Origin: Desulfobacteraceae bacterium CG2_30_51_40
Lineage (GTDB): Bacteria; Desulfobacterota; DSM-4660; Desulfatiglandales; Desulfatiglandaceae
Length of the DNA: 38,188 nucleotides
Reading direction: 5' to 3'
Assembly (NCBI GenBank): GCA_001874005.1
Contig: MNYJ01000038.1
Span: 1 to 38,188, forward strand
Shown here: in pieces, positions 7,474-15,271 of the stretch
Layout of the letters: each line of letters begins with the position of its first letter
How positions within the stretch are numbered: position 1 is the first letter of the stretch
Notes under the pieces: model-generated
The model's database searches: none
What the model saw: only the letters and a program-made list of their open reading frames with translations
What the model was told of the DNA's origin: nothing
Position numbers and translations under genes: made by a program

Positions 7474-8541
7474 ATGTTCAAAGTAATGATAGAGCCGACC
7501 TCCTATGATCTTTGCCGTAAAGCAGTTGGCAGGGCCTTTGAGCTGTTTCCCATAGATGTGCGTGGAAAAAAGGTGATGGTAAAACCCAATGTTCTAAGGG
7601 CATCCGCTCCCCAGGAAGGGATCGCCACGAATCCGGCCGTGCTGAGGGCGGTTGTCGAAAAACTGGAGGAGATGGGGCCGGCAGCCATTGTAGTGGGAGA
7701 CAATCCGGGAGTCTTCAGCTACGGGGCAAACGAAATGAGCTTTGAGATGACGGGACTTCGTGACGCCGCAAAAGGCTACTATAAAAATATCGGTAACGAC
7801 GCGGTTCAGGTTGATTTCAATGCCGAATACAGGGAGCGCGTTGGGGTATCCCGCGAGGTGCTCGATGCGGATATCGTGATTTCGCTTCCCAAGTTCAAGA
7901 CACACGGATTGACAGTGATGACCGGCGCCATAAAAAACAGCTACGGCATCCTTCCAGGCGCGCAGAAGGCGATGCTGCATCGTCTGGCAGGCGGCCCGAT
8001 GCGGTTCCACGAGGTCATAGTTGATGTATTCAGGCTCAGGCCGCCCGACCTTTTTATTGTGGACGCGGTGGTCGGTATGGAAGGTAATGGCCCTGCATCC
8101 CCTGATCTCAGGGACATCGGGCTCATCCTGGCCTCGGATAATGCCGTGGCCCTTGATGCAACTATCGCACGCATGATGGGTCTGGATCCGGCCAGGTTAA
8201 TGTTTCTGCAAAGGGCCAGAGAGCTTGGGCTGGGGGATTTCGATAAAGCGGCAATCGAAATCCTTGGCGAATTAAAGCGTATCCCTGACTTCAAGGTTCC
8301 TCCCCTGGGCGGAGAGGCCATGGCCGATAATGAGTTTATCAGTCAATTCATCCACAGCCGCACCATTCTTCGGCCTAAGGCCGACCCGGAAAAGTGTACC
8401 GCTTGCGGAACCTGTATAGAGCAGTGCCCGGTGTCGGCCCTTTCCATGGTAAATGATCTGCCTACTGTGGATGCCGACACATGTATCACTTGCTTCTGCT
8501 GCCAGGAGATGTGTCCGGAAAAGGCTATCACGCTTCAATAG
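7474..8541 (+). CDS. DUF362 domain protein with C-terminal 2x[4Fe-4S] ferredoxin
   Basis: A 355-residue protein. Residues about 30-270 match the DUF362 family (KVMVKPNVLRA, then ATNPAVLRAVVEKL and VVGDNPG, and later SLPKFKTHGLTVMTGAIKNSYG). The C-terminus holds two 4Fe-4S motifs, Cys308/311/314/318 and Cys337/340/343/347, the ferredoxin arrangement. DUF362 proteins are common in anaerobes, usually as Fe-S proteins of unproven reaction. The start has AAGGAG nine bases upstream. It stands between Liv operon 1 and the convergent AOR gene, so it may be co-transcribed with the transporter or act as an electron carrier for the oxidoreductases here; both are guesses. Confidence 0.87.
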   Translation: MFKVMIEPTSYDLCRKAVGRAFELFPIDVRGKKVMVKPNVLRASAPQEGIATNPAVLRAVVEKLEEMGPAAIVVGDNPGVFSYGANEMSFEMTGLRDAAKGYYKNIGNDAVQVDFNAEYRERVGVSREVLDADIVISLPKFKTHGLTVMTGAIKNSYGILPGAQKAMLHRLAGGPMRFHEVIVDVFRLRPPDLFIVDAVVGMEGNGPASPDLRDIGLILASDNAVALDATIARMMGLDPARLMFLQRARELGLGDFDKAAIEILGELKRIPDFKVPPLGGEAMADNEFISQFIHSRTILRPKADPEKCTACGTCIEQCPVSALSMVNDLPTVDADTCITCFCCQEMCPEKAITLQ

Positions 8542-8554
8542 CTTAAGGAATCCC

Positions 8555-8581
8555 GTGGAGAGGGTATATAGTATCTTCCAC
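8555..8581. terminator. Possible bidirectional hairpin between convergent genes
   Basis: GTGGA at 8555-8559 pairs with TCCAC at 8577-8581, with further weak pairing inside, in the 59-base gap between two convergent stop codons. Position favours a terminator, but there is no clean T-run on either strand. Confidence 0.3.
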
Positions 8582-8600
8582 CCGTCAGGATGATCAGCGC

Positions 8601-10373
8601 TTAGCTATTCTGCGGCCTTCCTTCGGCGTCCCAGCCCCTTGCTTTGTAATAGTCCTTGAGGAGGCTCTCCATGTCCTCGGGTGTGATGGTCTTGCCTGTC
8701 TCCGGCAGGGATTCCCGATGGAATCTAACCGGAAGTCTGTCATCAGACGGCAAAAGGCCTTCCCGGATGTTAAAAAGCCTTGTCTCGTCGGATATCCGTC
8801 CGGCAATCTTTCTCATTGAGTTCTTGTCCAGGTCAAGACCTGTGACAGCCTTTATCATTTCGGAGAGGGCCTCCCACTGGTATAGATCGCGGTAGAATCT
8901 GCACAGCACAAGAGTGTCAAATATGATAAGCCTGTCTTCCCACTCGGCGAACATCGCAGCCTTTCCTTCTATTTGATCCGGGGGGATCATTCCGGCCAGT
9001 TCAGGCTTATAAAATGTGGCTCTCAGGTGGCAAGCCCCTCTGGGTGAACTTCCGTAGGCAAGCCCCATACCTTTCAAGACCCTTGGGTCGTAACCTGCCG
9101 GTTCCAGCCCCTTGACGTGTATGGCCACATCCTCCATATCCCATTGCTTTGCCGCCTCTCTAATCCCTTGGGCCAGCGTGGCGCCTATACCTTTCTTGTA
9201 AGCCATTTCATTTAAAAGTTCGGCGATCCGCTCGGTTTCGCCGTAAGCTATTTGATAGTCCAGCTTCCCGAGGGATGAAGCCTCTATGGTAAAGGCAGCG
9301 AGGTTTCCGGCGCTGATGGTATCCATCCCGAGACGATCGCACAGGTCATTTAGATATGCGACCTCTTCTATCGTTTTTACCTCGCAGAGGCCTCCAAAGG
9401 CGTAGATGGTCTCATATTCGGGGCCTTCGAGCTTAAGGCCCGCGTGAGGCCCTTCCTTAACCTTGCTCATGCGGCCGCAGGCAATGAAACACCTTAGACA
9501 TGCGTGGGGTTCAACCTCAAGCCTGCTATGGAGGGCGGCCGCGTTGATGGACTCCCTGTGCTCCGCTTGCCCCTTGTGCCAGTATCGTGTGGGAAAGCTC
9601 CCCACATTGCTCATGATGTCAACCATCATCGGGGTTCCCAGGCTCTTGTAAGCGTTTACCCCCTTGTCATCCCTGGCATTGGTTGCAAATCTCTTAATGT
9701 AGTCCTTCAGGGCTTCCGGAGAGGCTACTTCTTTTTTAGCATTTCCCAGAAAAGCGATTCCTTTTAGGGCCTTTGAGCCCATGACAGCTCCCACTCCGGT
9801 TCTGCCGGCGCTTCGCCAGTAGTCATTCTCAATAACTGCGAAGCTTACCTGGTTTTCTCCGGCTGGACCTATTACAATTACCCCGCAATTTTTTACATCC
9901 GGTCTGCTGCTCCTGATTCTTTCCCTTATCAGGTCCTCTGCTTCAAAACAATCCGTCCCCCACAGGTCTCCTGCGTCGTGGAAGAGGGCGCCTGTATCGG
10001 CAATTTCGAGCCAGACAGGCCTCTTTGATTTTCCCTTTATTACAAAGGCGTCAAAGCCTGTCCTCGACATGTATTCGGCAGTAGTGCCGCCGGAATATGC
10101 CTCTGAATAGAGCCCTGTCTGAGGGGATTTTGTGTAAACTCCGTGTCTGCAAGATCCCCAGACAGCGGTTCCCGATACGGGCCCAAGGGCAAATATCAGG
10201 AGGTTTTCCGGTGAAAGCGGATCAACTCCCGCCGGGTTTTCCCTCAGGAGAATATGGGTTGCAAGGCCCTTTCCCCCCAGATATTTTTCAAGCACATCGT
10301 CATCCAGTTCTTCCGCCCTGGAGGAGCGGTCCGCCAGATCAATTCTAAGTATTCTGTTGAAATAACCTTTCAT
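8601..10373 (-). CDS. Tungsten aldehyde:ferredoxin oxidoreductase (AOR family)
   Basis: A 590-residue AOR-family enzyme, expected to oxidise aldehydes to acids (or the reverse) using a tungsten bis-pterin cofactor and one 4Fe-4S cluster. Cluster ligands are visible as Cys292, Cys295 and Cys299 (CLRCFIAC), with Cys491 (VLCRFYRD) the likely fourth. N-terminal YLGGKGLATHILL and GAVMGSKALKGIAF are family motifs. The chosen ATG at 10373 has AAGGAAA upstream; the 15 extra codons of the longer frame derive from a family A repeat. It lies downstream of an iron alcohol dehydrogenase on the same strand, suggesting alcohol to aldehyde to acid. It is clearly distinct from BamB at 32465-34444. Substrate not determined. 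Confidence 0.92.
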   Translation of the reverse strand: MKGYFNRILRIDLADRSSRAEELDDDVLEKYLGGKGLATHILLRENPAGVDPLSPENLLIFALGPVSGTAVWGSCRHGVYTKSPQTGLYSEAYSGGTTAEYMSRTGFDAFVIKGKSKRPVWLEIADTGALFHDAGDLWGTDCFEAEDLIRERIRSSRPDVKNCGVIVIGPAGENQVSFAVIENDYWRSAGRTGVGAVMGSKALKGIAFLGNAKKEVASPEALKDYIKRFATNARDDKGVNAYKSLGTPMMVDIMSNVGSFPTRYWHKGQAEHRESINAAALHSRLEVEPHACLRCFIACGRMSKVKEGPHAGLKLEGPEYETIYAFGGLCEVKTIEEVAYLNDLCDRLGMDTISAGNLAAFTIEASSLGKLDYQIAYGETERIAELLNEMAYKKGIGATLAQGIREAAKQWDMEDVAIHVKGLEPAGYDPRVLKGMGLAYGSSPRGACHLRATFYKPELAGMIPPDQIEGKAAMFAEWEDRLIIFDTLVLCRFYRDLYQWEALSEMIKAVTGLDLDKNSMRKIAGRISDETRLFNIREGLLPSDDRLPVRFHRESLPETGKTITPEDMESLLKDYYKARGWDAEGRPQNS

Positions 10374-10386
10374 CTGCTTTTCCTTA

Positions 10387-10419
10387 TTTTCATGCTTCGT
10401 TGTGCCCCAACAGGGCATG
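10387..10419 (-). repeat. Repeat family A head only
   Basis: On the minus strand this reads CATGCCC-TGTT-GGGGCAC followed by AACGAAGCATGAAAAT, the conserved head of family A without body or tail. It lies in the 59-base gap between the alcohol dehydrogenase and AOR genes, directly before the AOR ribosome site, and forms a small hairpin. Confidence 0.7.
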
Positions 10420-10432
10420 GCTGTTAAAAAGG

Positions 10433-11590
10433 CTAGAGGGCCTCACGGTAAATATCTACAGCGTCTTCCAACGTCATCATCCTCGGATTATTGGCAAGAA
10501 GCCTTGTCACCTTCATCACTCCCTCGGCCAATGCCTTCAGGTCGGAGTCCTTAACCCCGAATTGCGCCAGGTGCGTGGGAACCTTCAGGTCCTGCGCCAG
10601 CCTTTCGATTGCCGTCACAGCCAGTTCCGCGCGTCCAAGATGATCGCTTTCGGGTGAGGGAATTCCGAAGATATTTGCAATGTCTCCGAACTTTTCGACA
10701 TTTCCTATTAAATTGAAACGCATAACATGTGGCAGCATAAGAGTATTAGCCACTCCGTGCGGAATGTGAAATTCGGCTCCGATAGGATAAGCAAAGGCGT
10801 GCACTGCGGTAACACCGGCATTGGCAAAGGCGATGCCAGCCAGCAAGCTGCCCTCCATCATAGCCTCCCTTGCCTCAAGGTTCTTTCCGTTTGCAAAGGC
10901 GGTCCTCAGATTGCAGTAAAGAAGCCTCATCGCCCTCCGGGCAAACATATCAGTGATGCCTGAAGCATTCACGGAGGTATAGGCTTCAATGGCGTGTATC
11001 AAGGCGTCCATTCCCGTGGCGGCGGTAATCCCCGGCGGAAGCCCAAGGGTGAGTACCGGGTCCAGGATTGCCGATGCCGGAAAAAGATAAGGGCTCACTA
11101 TGCCCTTTTTCAATTTTTCTCCTTCATCTGAAAGGATTGCGATGGGTGTGACCTCACTGCCCGTGCCTGCCGTAGTAGGTATCATTATGGTAGGTAGTCC
11201 GCGATTAGGAATCAGATCCACTCCAAAATACAAGGAGATAGGGGCCTGATTTGTCGCCAAAACCGATGTGCTCTTTGCTATATCTATTGGGCTGCCTCCG
11301 CCAAGTCCGACTATTATGTCGGCACCGGCCTTCTTAAGGAGCGAAATGCAATCCTCGACTATTTCGTATCTGGGATCCGGCTCAACTCCGTCAAAGACCT
11401 CGAAGGGAATGCCTGCTGCCCTGAGGGGTTCAGTCACCGAGTCGAAAATACCGGATGAGATGATTCCTCTGTCTGTTACGAATAGTGCCTTTTTGCCCTT
11501 GAGTGCCTTTATCTCGGAGGGCAACTGGGCTATTGTTCCGGGGCCCATTATAATTCTTGGTATGGACCTGAATAGAATGGTCTTGTTCAT
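10433..11590 (-). CDS. Iron-containing (group III) alcohol dehydrogenase
   Basis: A 385-residue NAD(P)-dependent dehydrogenase of the iron-activated family. The nucleotide loop GGGSPID is at 97-103, the PTTAGTGSEVT motif at 138-148, and the metal ligands are Asp195, His199 (DALIHAIEAY), His264 (AVHAFAYP) and His278 (IPHGVAN), all present. The start at 11590 has AGGGAGA upstream; the 16 codons before it in the open frame look non-coding. It precedes the AOR gene by 59 bases on the same strand, so the two probably oxidise an alcohol in two steps. Benzyl-type or short-chain alcohols are both possible. It is about 300 bases downstream of the second Liv transporter. Confidence 0.93.
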   Translation of the reverse strand: MNKTILFRSIPRIIMGPGTIAQLPSEIKALKGKKALFVTDRGIISSGIFDSVTEPLRAAGIPFEVFDGVEPDPRYEIVEDCISLLKKAGADIIVGLGGGSPIDIAKSTSVLATNQAPISLYFGVDLIPNRGLPTIMIPTTAGTGSEVTPIAILSDEGEKLKKGIVSPYLFPASAILDPVLTLGLPPGITAATGMDALIHAIEAYTSVNASGITDMFARRAMRLLYCNLRTAFANGKNLEAREAMMEGSLLAGIAFANAGVTAVHAFAYPIGAEFHIPHGVANTLMLPHVMRFNLIGNVEKFGDIANIFGIPSPESDHLGRAELAVTAIERLAQDLKVPTHLAQFGVKDSDLKALAEGVMKVTRLLANNPRMMTLEDAVDIYREAL

Positions 11591-11631
11591 ATCATTCTCC
11601 CTATGCCAATCTCGTTTAGATTGATTTATTT

Positions 11632-11723
11632 GTATCATCTCAATAAATCGGGGGAAGACTTTTAGCCGATCAGGATATGCAGGCCTGAAAGCCGCTCCCG
11701 CCCCGGATTTTTGAGATCATAGT
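11632..11723 (+). repeat. Repeat family C, shortened copy
   Basis: TGTATCATCTCAATAAATCGGGGGAAGACTT... TGCAGGCCTGAA ... GGATTTTTGAGATCATA matches the two ends of the family C copy at 24841-24987, but the central GC hairpins are missing. It lies directly beside the 144-bp element at 11731. Confidence 0.55.
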
Positions 11724-11730
11724 TTTATCT

Positions 11731-11874
11731 AGTGTCCATCCGGAAATGAGATAGTTTCGTCGAGTTCAAGGCGGGCGATAATTTTAACCATAGGAATACA
11801 TTGACGTATTTCGAGGATTAAAATTTGAGCCCAACGCCGAAATCGGTGAAAATAGCCATTTCCGGATGGACACT
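11731..11874 (+). mobile_element. 144-bp MITE-like element, copy 1
   Basis: The element has 17-18 bp terminal inverted repeats, AGTGTCCATCCGGAAATG at the left and the complement CATTTCCGGATGGACACT-type end at the right. It is flanked by ATCT at 11727-11730 and again at 11875-11878, a 4-bp target duplication. It has no coding capacity of its own; internally ATTTTAACC and GGATTAAAAT are inverted. Three further 144-bp copies are in this window. Transposition would need an unlinked transposase with matching ends. Confidence 0.9.
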
Positions 11875-11889
11875 ATCTAACGTATATCT

Positions 11890-12600
11890 CTATCTGCCTA
11901 CTAGCCTCATCAGCTCTTCGTTGGAAAGGATATCATTGAGCCCCCCTTCAAAGACTATTTCTCCCCTGTCTATAATATATCCCCTCTCGCCAACCGGCGC
12001 GGCATTGTGGACGTTTGATTCAGCCAAAAGTATCGAGGCCCCCATATCCGTCCTTATTCTTTGCATTGCCTCACTGAAGGCCCTTACCACCAGAGGGGAA
12101 AGCCCCTCAAATGATTCATCCAGGAGCAGGAGCGAGGGGCTAAGCGCAAGGGCACGGGAGACGCTCACCATCTTTTTTTCCCCTCCGCTGAGGGTGCCTG
12201 CGCGCCTGTTTCTCAATTTTTCTATGGCAGGGAATATATCTATGGCCTTTTGAAGATCAAATGATCCTTTCCTTGAAGTCTTGTCCGTGATCCACATTCC
12301 CAGTCGGATATTTTCTTCGACTGTCAGATCCGGAAACATCCTTGAGTCCTCGGGGGCATAGGCTATGCCTGCCATGACCCTGTCATGGCAGGAAAGAGAG
12401 GTTATTTCTTTATCATCAAAAAAGATTTTTCCCAGAGTGGCCGGATAAAGGCCAATTATACTCTTAAGTATGGAACTTTTGCCGGCGCCGTTTCTCCCTA
12501 TCAGGCAAACGATTTCTTTGTTTTTAACGCTCAGAGAGCAAGACCGCAGAATGTTGGTTGAGGCCATTCGGCACTGCAGATTTTCGATCTTGAGAAACAT
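11890..12600 (-). CDS. livF: Liv-type ABC ATPase LivF (system 2)
   Basis: A 236-residue ATPase of the second Liv transporter. Walker A is GRNGAGKSS, the signature is LSGGEKKMVSVSRA, and Walker B is the unusual LLLLDESFEGLSP (Ser-Phe replacing the usual Pro-Ser/Thr). The H-loop position reads LLAESN. It is diverged from LivF of system 1, so the operons are not recent duplicates. It starts one base after the LivG stop and is the last gene of the operon; a 144-bp mobile element lies 15 bases beyond its stop. Confidence 0.91.
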   Translation of the reverse strand: MFLKIENLQCRMASTNILRSCSLSVKNKEIVCLIGRNGAGKSSILKSIIGLYPATLGKIFFDDKEITSLSCHDRVMAGIAYAPEDSRMFPDLTVEENIRLGMWITDKTSRKGSFDLQKAIDIFPAIEKLRNRRAGTLSGGEKKMVSVSRALALSPSLLLLDESFEGLSPLVVRAFSEAMQRIRTDMGASILLAESNVHNAAPVGERGYIIDRGEIVFEGGLNDILSNEELMRLVGR

Positions 12601-12601
12601 G

Positions 12602-13342
12602 TTATCTGACCCCGAATAATATCTCTTTTACCGAAGACTGCGCCATTATATCCGACGGCTTTCCGTCTGCGAGAATGGCACCTTCGCTCAATACGAGAAC
12701 CCTGTCCGAATAATCGGAGACTATGTCCATATCGTGCTCCACGATCAGGCAGCTCATTTTTCCCTTTCTGATGGCGGCAACGATGATATCCATGACTTTG
12801 AACTTATCTCCTGTAGCTACTCCGCTCGTGGGTTCGTCCAGGAGAAGAAATCGCGACTTCAAGGCGAATGCCATCGCTGTATCGAGCACTTTCTTGTCGC
12901 CTTCCGAAAGAGAGGCAGGGAGGAGCTTGTCTTTCTCTGATAGTCCGAAAATATTTAGTATTTCAATGGCTTCCGTGGTAATGTCTTTATAGTGACTGAC
13001 AGGTAAGAATGCTTTGTGGATCTTTTCCTGAGCTGAAAGAAGACACGTTCTTATATTATCCAAAACCGTGCTCCCTTCAAAAAGATTTGTTATCTGGAAA
13101 TTCCTGGCCATGCCCATCTTAATTCTCTTGTAGGGGCTTGCAAAGGTGACGTCTTTACCCAGGTATTCTATCTTGCCTGATGTTGGAAGTATGTGACCGC
13201 TTATGAGGTTTACAAGGGTGGTCTTGCCTGCGCCGTTCGGTCCGACCAGACTTACGATCTCGGATTGGCCGATCTGGAACGTAGCGGAGTTGATGATCCT
13301 TACTCTGCCGAACTCCTTAACCAGATTAGACACCTTAAGCAT
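12602..13342 (-). CDS. livG: Liv-type ABC ATPase LivG (system 2)
   Basis: A 246-residue ATPase. Walker A GPNGAGKTT lies near residue 35, MARNFQITNLF corresponds to the LivG Q-loop region, the signature is the variant SLSEGDKKVLDTAMA, Walker B is FLLLDEPTSGV, and the switch is LIVEHDMD. The start shares a base with the upstream livM stop (TGATG), indicating tight coupling. It pairs with LivF to power system 2. Confidence 0.91.
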   Translation of the reverse strand: MLKVSNLVKEFGRVRIINSATFQIGQSEIVSLVGPNGAGKTTLVNLISGHILPTSGKIEYLGKDVTFASPYKRIKMGMARNFQITNLFEGSTVLDNIRTCLLSAQEKIHKAFLPVSHYKDITTEAIEILNIFGLSEKDKLLPASLSEGDKKVLDTAMAFALKSRFLLLDEPTSGVATGDKFKVMDIIVAAIRKGKMSCLIVEHDMDIVSDYSDRVLVLSEGAILADGKPSDIMAQSSVKEILFGVR

Positions 13343-14340
13343 CAGGAAGCTCCTTTGTTCCTTTCTCTTTTCATGGCGGCAAAAAGCTTTAGAATAGCGC
13401 CCGTTATACCGTCAGGGAGAAGTCTTACTATGACTATAAGGGTTGCCCCGATTATCAGCATCCAGTATTGAGTAAGGCTTACGGCATAGAGCTTCAGATA
13501 GGTGAAGAGCACCGCTCCCACTATTGGACCCTCGAAGACCGTGAATCCTCCAAGGAGCGTCATGTAAACGATTTCGCCGGAGAACACCCATTCAGCGCTT
13601 TCAGGCGTAACGTGTCCGTTTACAAAGCTCCACATCGCTCCTCCAATGCCTGTAAAAATCCCCGAGACAATAAAGGCATACCATCTATACCTCCTGACTC
13701 GAATTCCTATCATCTCCGCCCTTACTTCATTATCTCTGATTGACTGAAGGGCTCTTCCGAACGGCGAATTTACTATCGCGCTCATCACCAGGGTCGCAAG
13801 CGCGAATATGCAGACCAGGAAGTAGTGATAATTGCCTGTAAGGAATGCCATGCGGCGCACACCCGTAGGGGCGATTCCGAACATCCACGGAATAGGCACC
13901 CTGATTCCATCCGAGCCCCCTGTAAAATTGTAGAGCTTTACCAGCAGGGCGTAAAGGACCATAGACAGCGCCAGGGCCAGGATGGAGAAAAAGATGCGTG
14001 TATGGCGCACACAGATAAAACCAAAAAGTGCTGAAACAAGGATTGAAACACAGATCGCTGCCGGTATCAGGATTTCAACCCTATAGAGGGACGGCAGATA
14101 TTTGCCCATCATTGCGACGGAGTAGGCACCTGCGGCGAAAAGGGCGCCGTGACCGAAAGATAGAAGCCCGGTATAGCGTAAAAGAAGATTGAATCCAAGA
14201 CACATAATCGCGAAGGTGATGCCTGATTGAATAAGGAGGAGTTGATAGGTGGGCAGCACTTTGGGCAGAACAATCAGTAAGATGAATACTGCCGGATAAA
14301 TATAACTCTTGGGTCTCTTGATAATATTAGTCGCTTCCAT
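13342..14340 (-). CDS. livM: Liv-type ABC permease LivM (system 2)
   Basis: A 332-residue inner-membrane permease with about nine hydrophobic segments. Family marks are FNLLLRYTGLLSFGHGALFAAGAY near residue 50, the coupling loop GRALQSIRDNEVRAEMIGI, and ending VRLLPDGITGAIL. It lacks the long N-terminal extension of the system 1 LivM. It begins directly after the livH stop and overlaps livG by one base, so the permease and ATPase genes form one coupled block. Confidence 0.92.
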   Translation of the reverse strand: MEATNIIKRPKSYIYPAVFILLIVLPKVLPTYQLLLIQSGITFAIMCLGFNLLLRYTGLLSFGHGALFAAGAYSVAMMGKYLPSLYRVEILIPAAICVSILVSALFGFICVRHTRIFFSILALALSMVLYALLVKLYNFTGGSDGIRVPIPWMFGIAPTGVRRMAFLTGNYHYFLVCIFALATLVMSAIVNSPFGRALQSIRDNEVRAEMIGIRVRRYRWYAFIVSGIFTGIGGAMWSFVNGHVTPESAEWVFSGEIVYMTLLGGFTVFEGPIVGAVLFTYLKLYAVSLTQYWMLIIGATLIVIVRLLPDGITGAILKLFAAMKRERNKGAS

Positions 14341-15216
14341 TTATTTGCTTCCGAAGAGTCCTTCCGGTTTGACTACCAGAATCAGGACGGCAATAGTGAA
14401 AAGGAGTGGAAGTTCCACCTCAGGGAACAACACAATTCCGAATGATCTTATTTCGCCTACTATCAGAGACCCTATCAGAGCGCCCTTCAGGCTTCCGAGT
14501 CCTCCCAGAACTACTACAATGAATGCTATTATCAGAGGCTCCATTCCGATACCTAATAGGGCAGGGGTGGTTGGAACAATCAGTGCCCCTGCAAGACCGG
14601 CAAGGGCTGCTCCCATCCCGAAGGCAAGAGTATTCAATCGCCCTATCCTAATGCCCATTGCCCTTGCCATGTCTCTATCCATGGAAATAGCCCTCAGCAT
14701 TATACCCACCCTTGTCTTTCCCATGATCAGCCAGATCGCAATTCCTGCAAGGAAACTTACCGCAATGACGAACAGAAAATATACCGGATACTGGTTGGTC
14801 AAAAAATGCATATTGCCCATTATGGTGAAAGGCTTGGATGCGTAGTAGGCGGTTCCTCCCCATATCATCTTTATGAGGTCTTCGATTACGAGGAGAGTGC
14901 CGAAAGTTATCAGGAGCTGATACTCAAGGGCTCGGGTGTACATAGGGCGTATGATGGAGGTTTCTATAAGTATTCCCATCAAACCGGCGACGAGCATGGC
15001 CGCCAGAAGCGCCACAAGAAAAGCTATGCCGGGTGGGAGACCGGTGAGGGTTCCTATGAGCCAGGCTGAAACGAATGCGCCAAGCGCAAACAGTGATCCG
15101 TGGGCGAGGTTGAGTATCCCCATCACCCCGAGAATAATGCTCAGGCCAAGAGACGTAAGGAATAAAAATGACGCAAAATAAAGGCCGTTGAGGATATATA
15201 CTAGCCAGTTTCCCAT
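14341..15216 (-). CDS. livH: Liv-type ABC permease LivH (system 2)
   Basis: A 291-residue inner-membrane permease: MGNWLVYILNGLYFASFLFLTSLGLSIILGVMGILNLAHGSLFALGAF is the LivH start, and GIMLRAISMDRDMARAMGI is the coupling region. I prefer the ATG at 15216, which has AGGTG six bases upstream, over the GTG at 15225, for which no ribosome site is placed well. A strong hairpin (15233-15263) lies between it and the binding-protein gene, which may lower its expression relative to the binding protein. Confidence 0.9.
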   Translation of the reverse strand: MGNWLVYILNGLYFASFLFLTSLGLSIILGVMGILNLAHGSLFALGAFVSAWLIGTLTGLPPGIAFLVALLAAMLVAGLMGILIETSIIRPMYTRALEYQLLITFGTLLVIEDLIKMIWGGTAYYASKPFTIMGNMHFLTNQYPVYFLFVIAVSFLAGIAIWLIMGKTRVGIMLRAISMDRDMARAMGIRIGRLNTLAFGMGAALAGLAGALIVPTTPALLGIGMEPLIIAFIVVVLGGLGSLKGALIGSLIVGEIRSFGIVLFPEVELPLLFTIAVLILVVKPEGLFGSK

Positions 15217-15232
15217 GTATTGCACCTGATAG

Positions 15233-15263
15233 GGGCAAGCCCTCCAAATCAGAGGGCTTGCCC
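15233..15263 (-). promoter_or_regulatory. Strong intercistronic hairpin between binding protein and permease
   Basis: GGGCAAGCCCTC (15233-15244) and GAGGGCTTGCCC (15252-15263) form a perfect 12-bp stem with a 7-base loop in the gap between the binding-protein stop and the LivH start. There is no T-run after it on the minus strand, so a full terminator is unlikely. Hairpins at this place in other ABC operons stabilise the upstream message and limit read-through, giving excess binding protein; that role is inferred here. Confidence 0.72.
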
Positions 15264-15271
15264 GGAATGGA

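Noticed and set aside
7214-7508. Two small overlapping plus-strand frames of 85 and 66 codons
   Set aside because: They are made mostly of repeat sequence and overlap each other; no ribosome site or protein family.
8601-10373. Calling the first AOR gene a second bamB
   Set aside because: It is 590 residues, lacks the BamB EMAVHDEKWH and KCFSKLTYTM motifs, and has no BamC-like partner next to it; it is a general AOR.
11825-12253. Open frame of 142 codons on the plus strand
   Set aside because: It begins inside the 144-bp element and is antisense to the LivF ATPase; a Ser/Pro-rich shadow.
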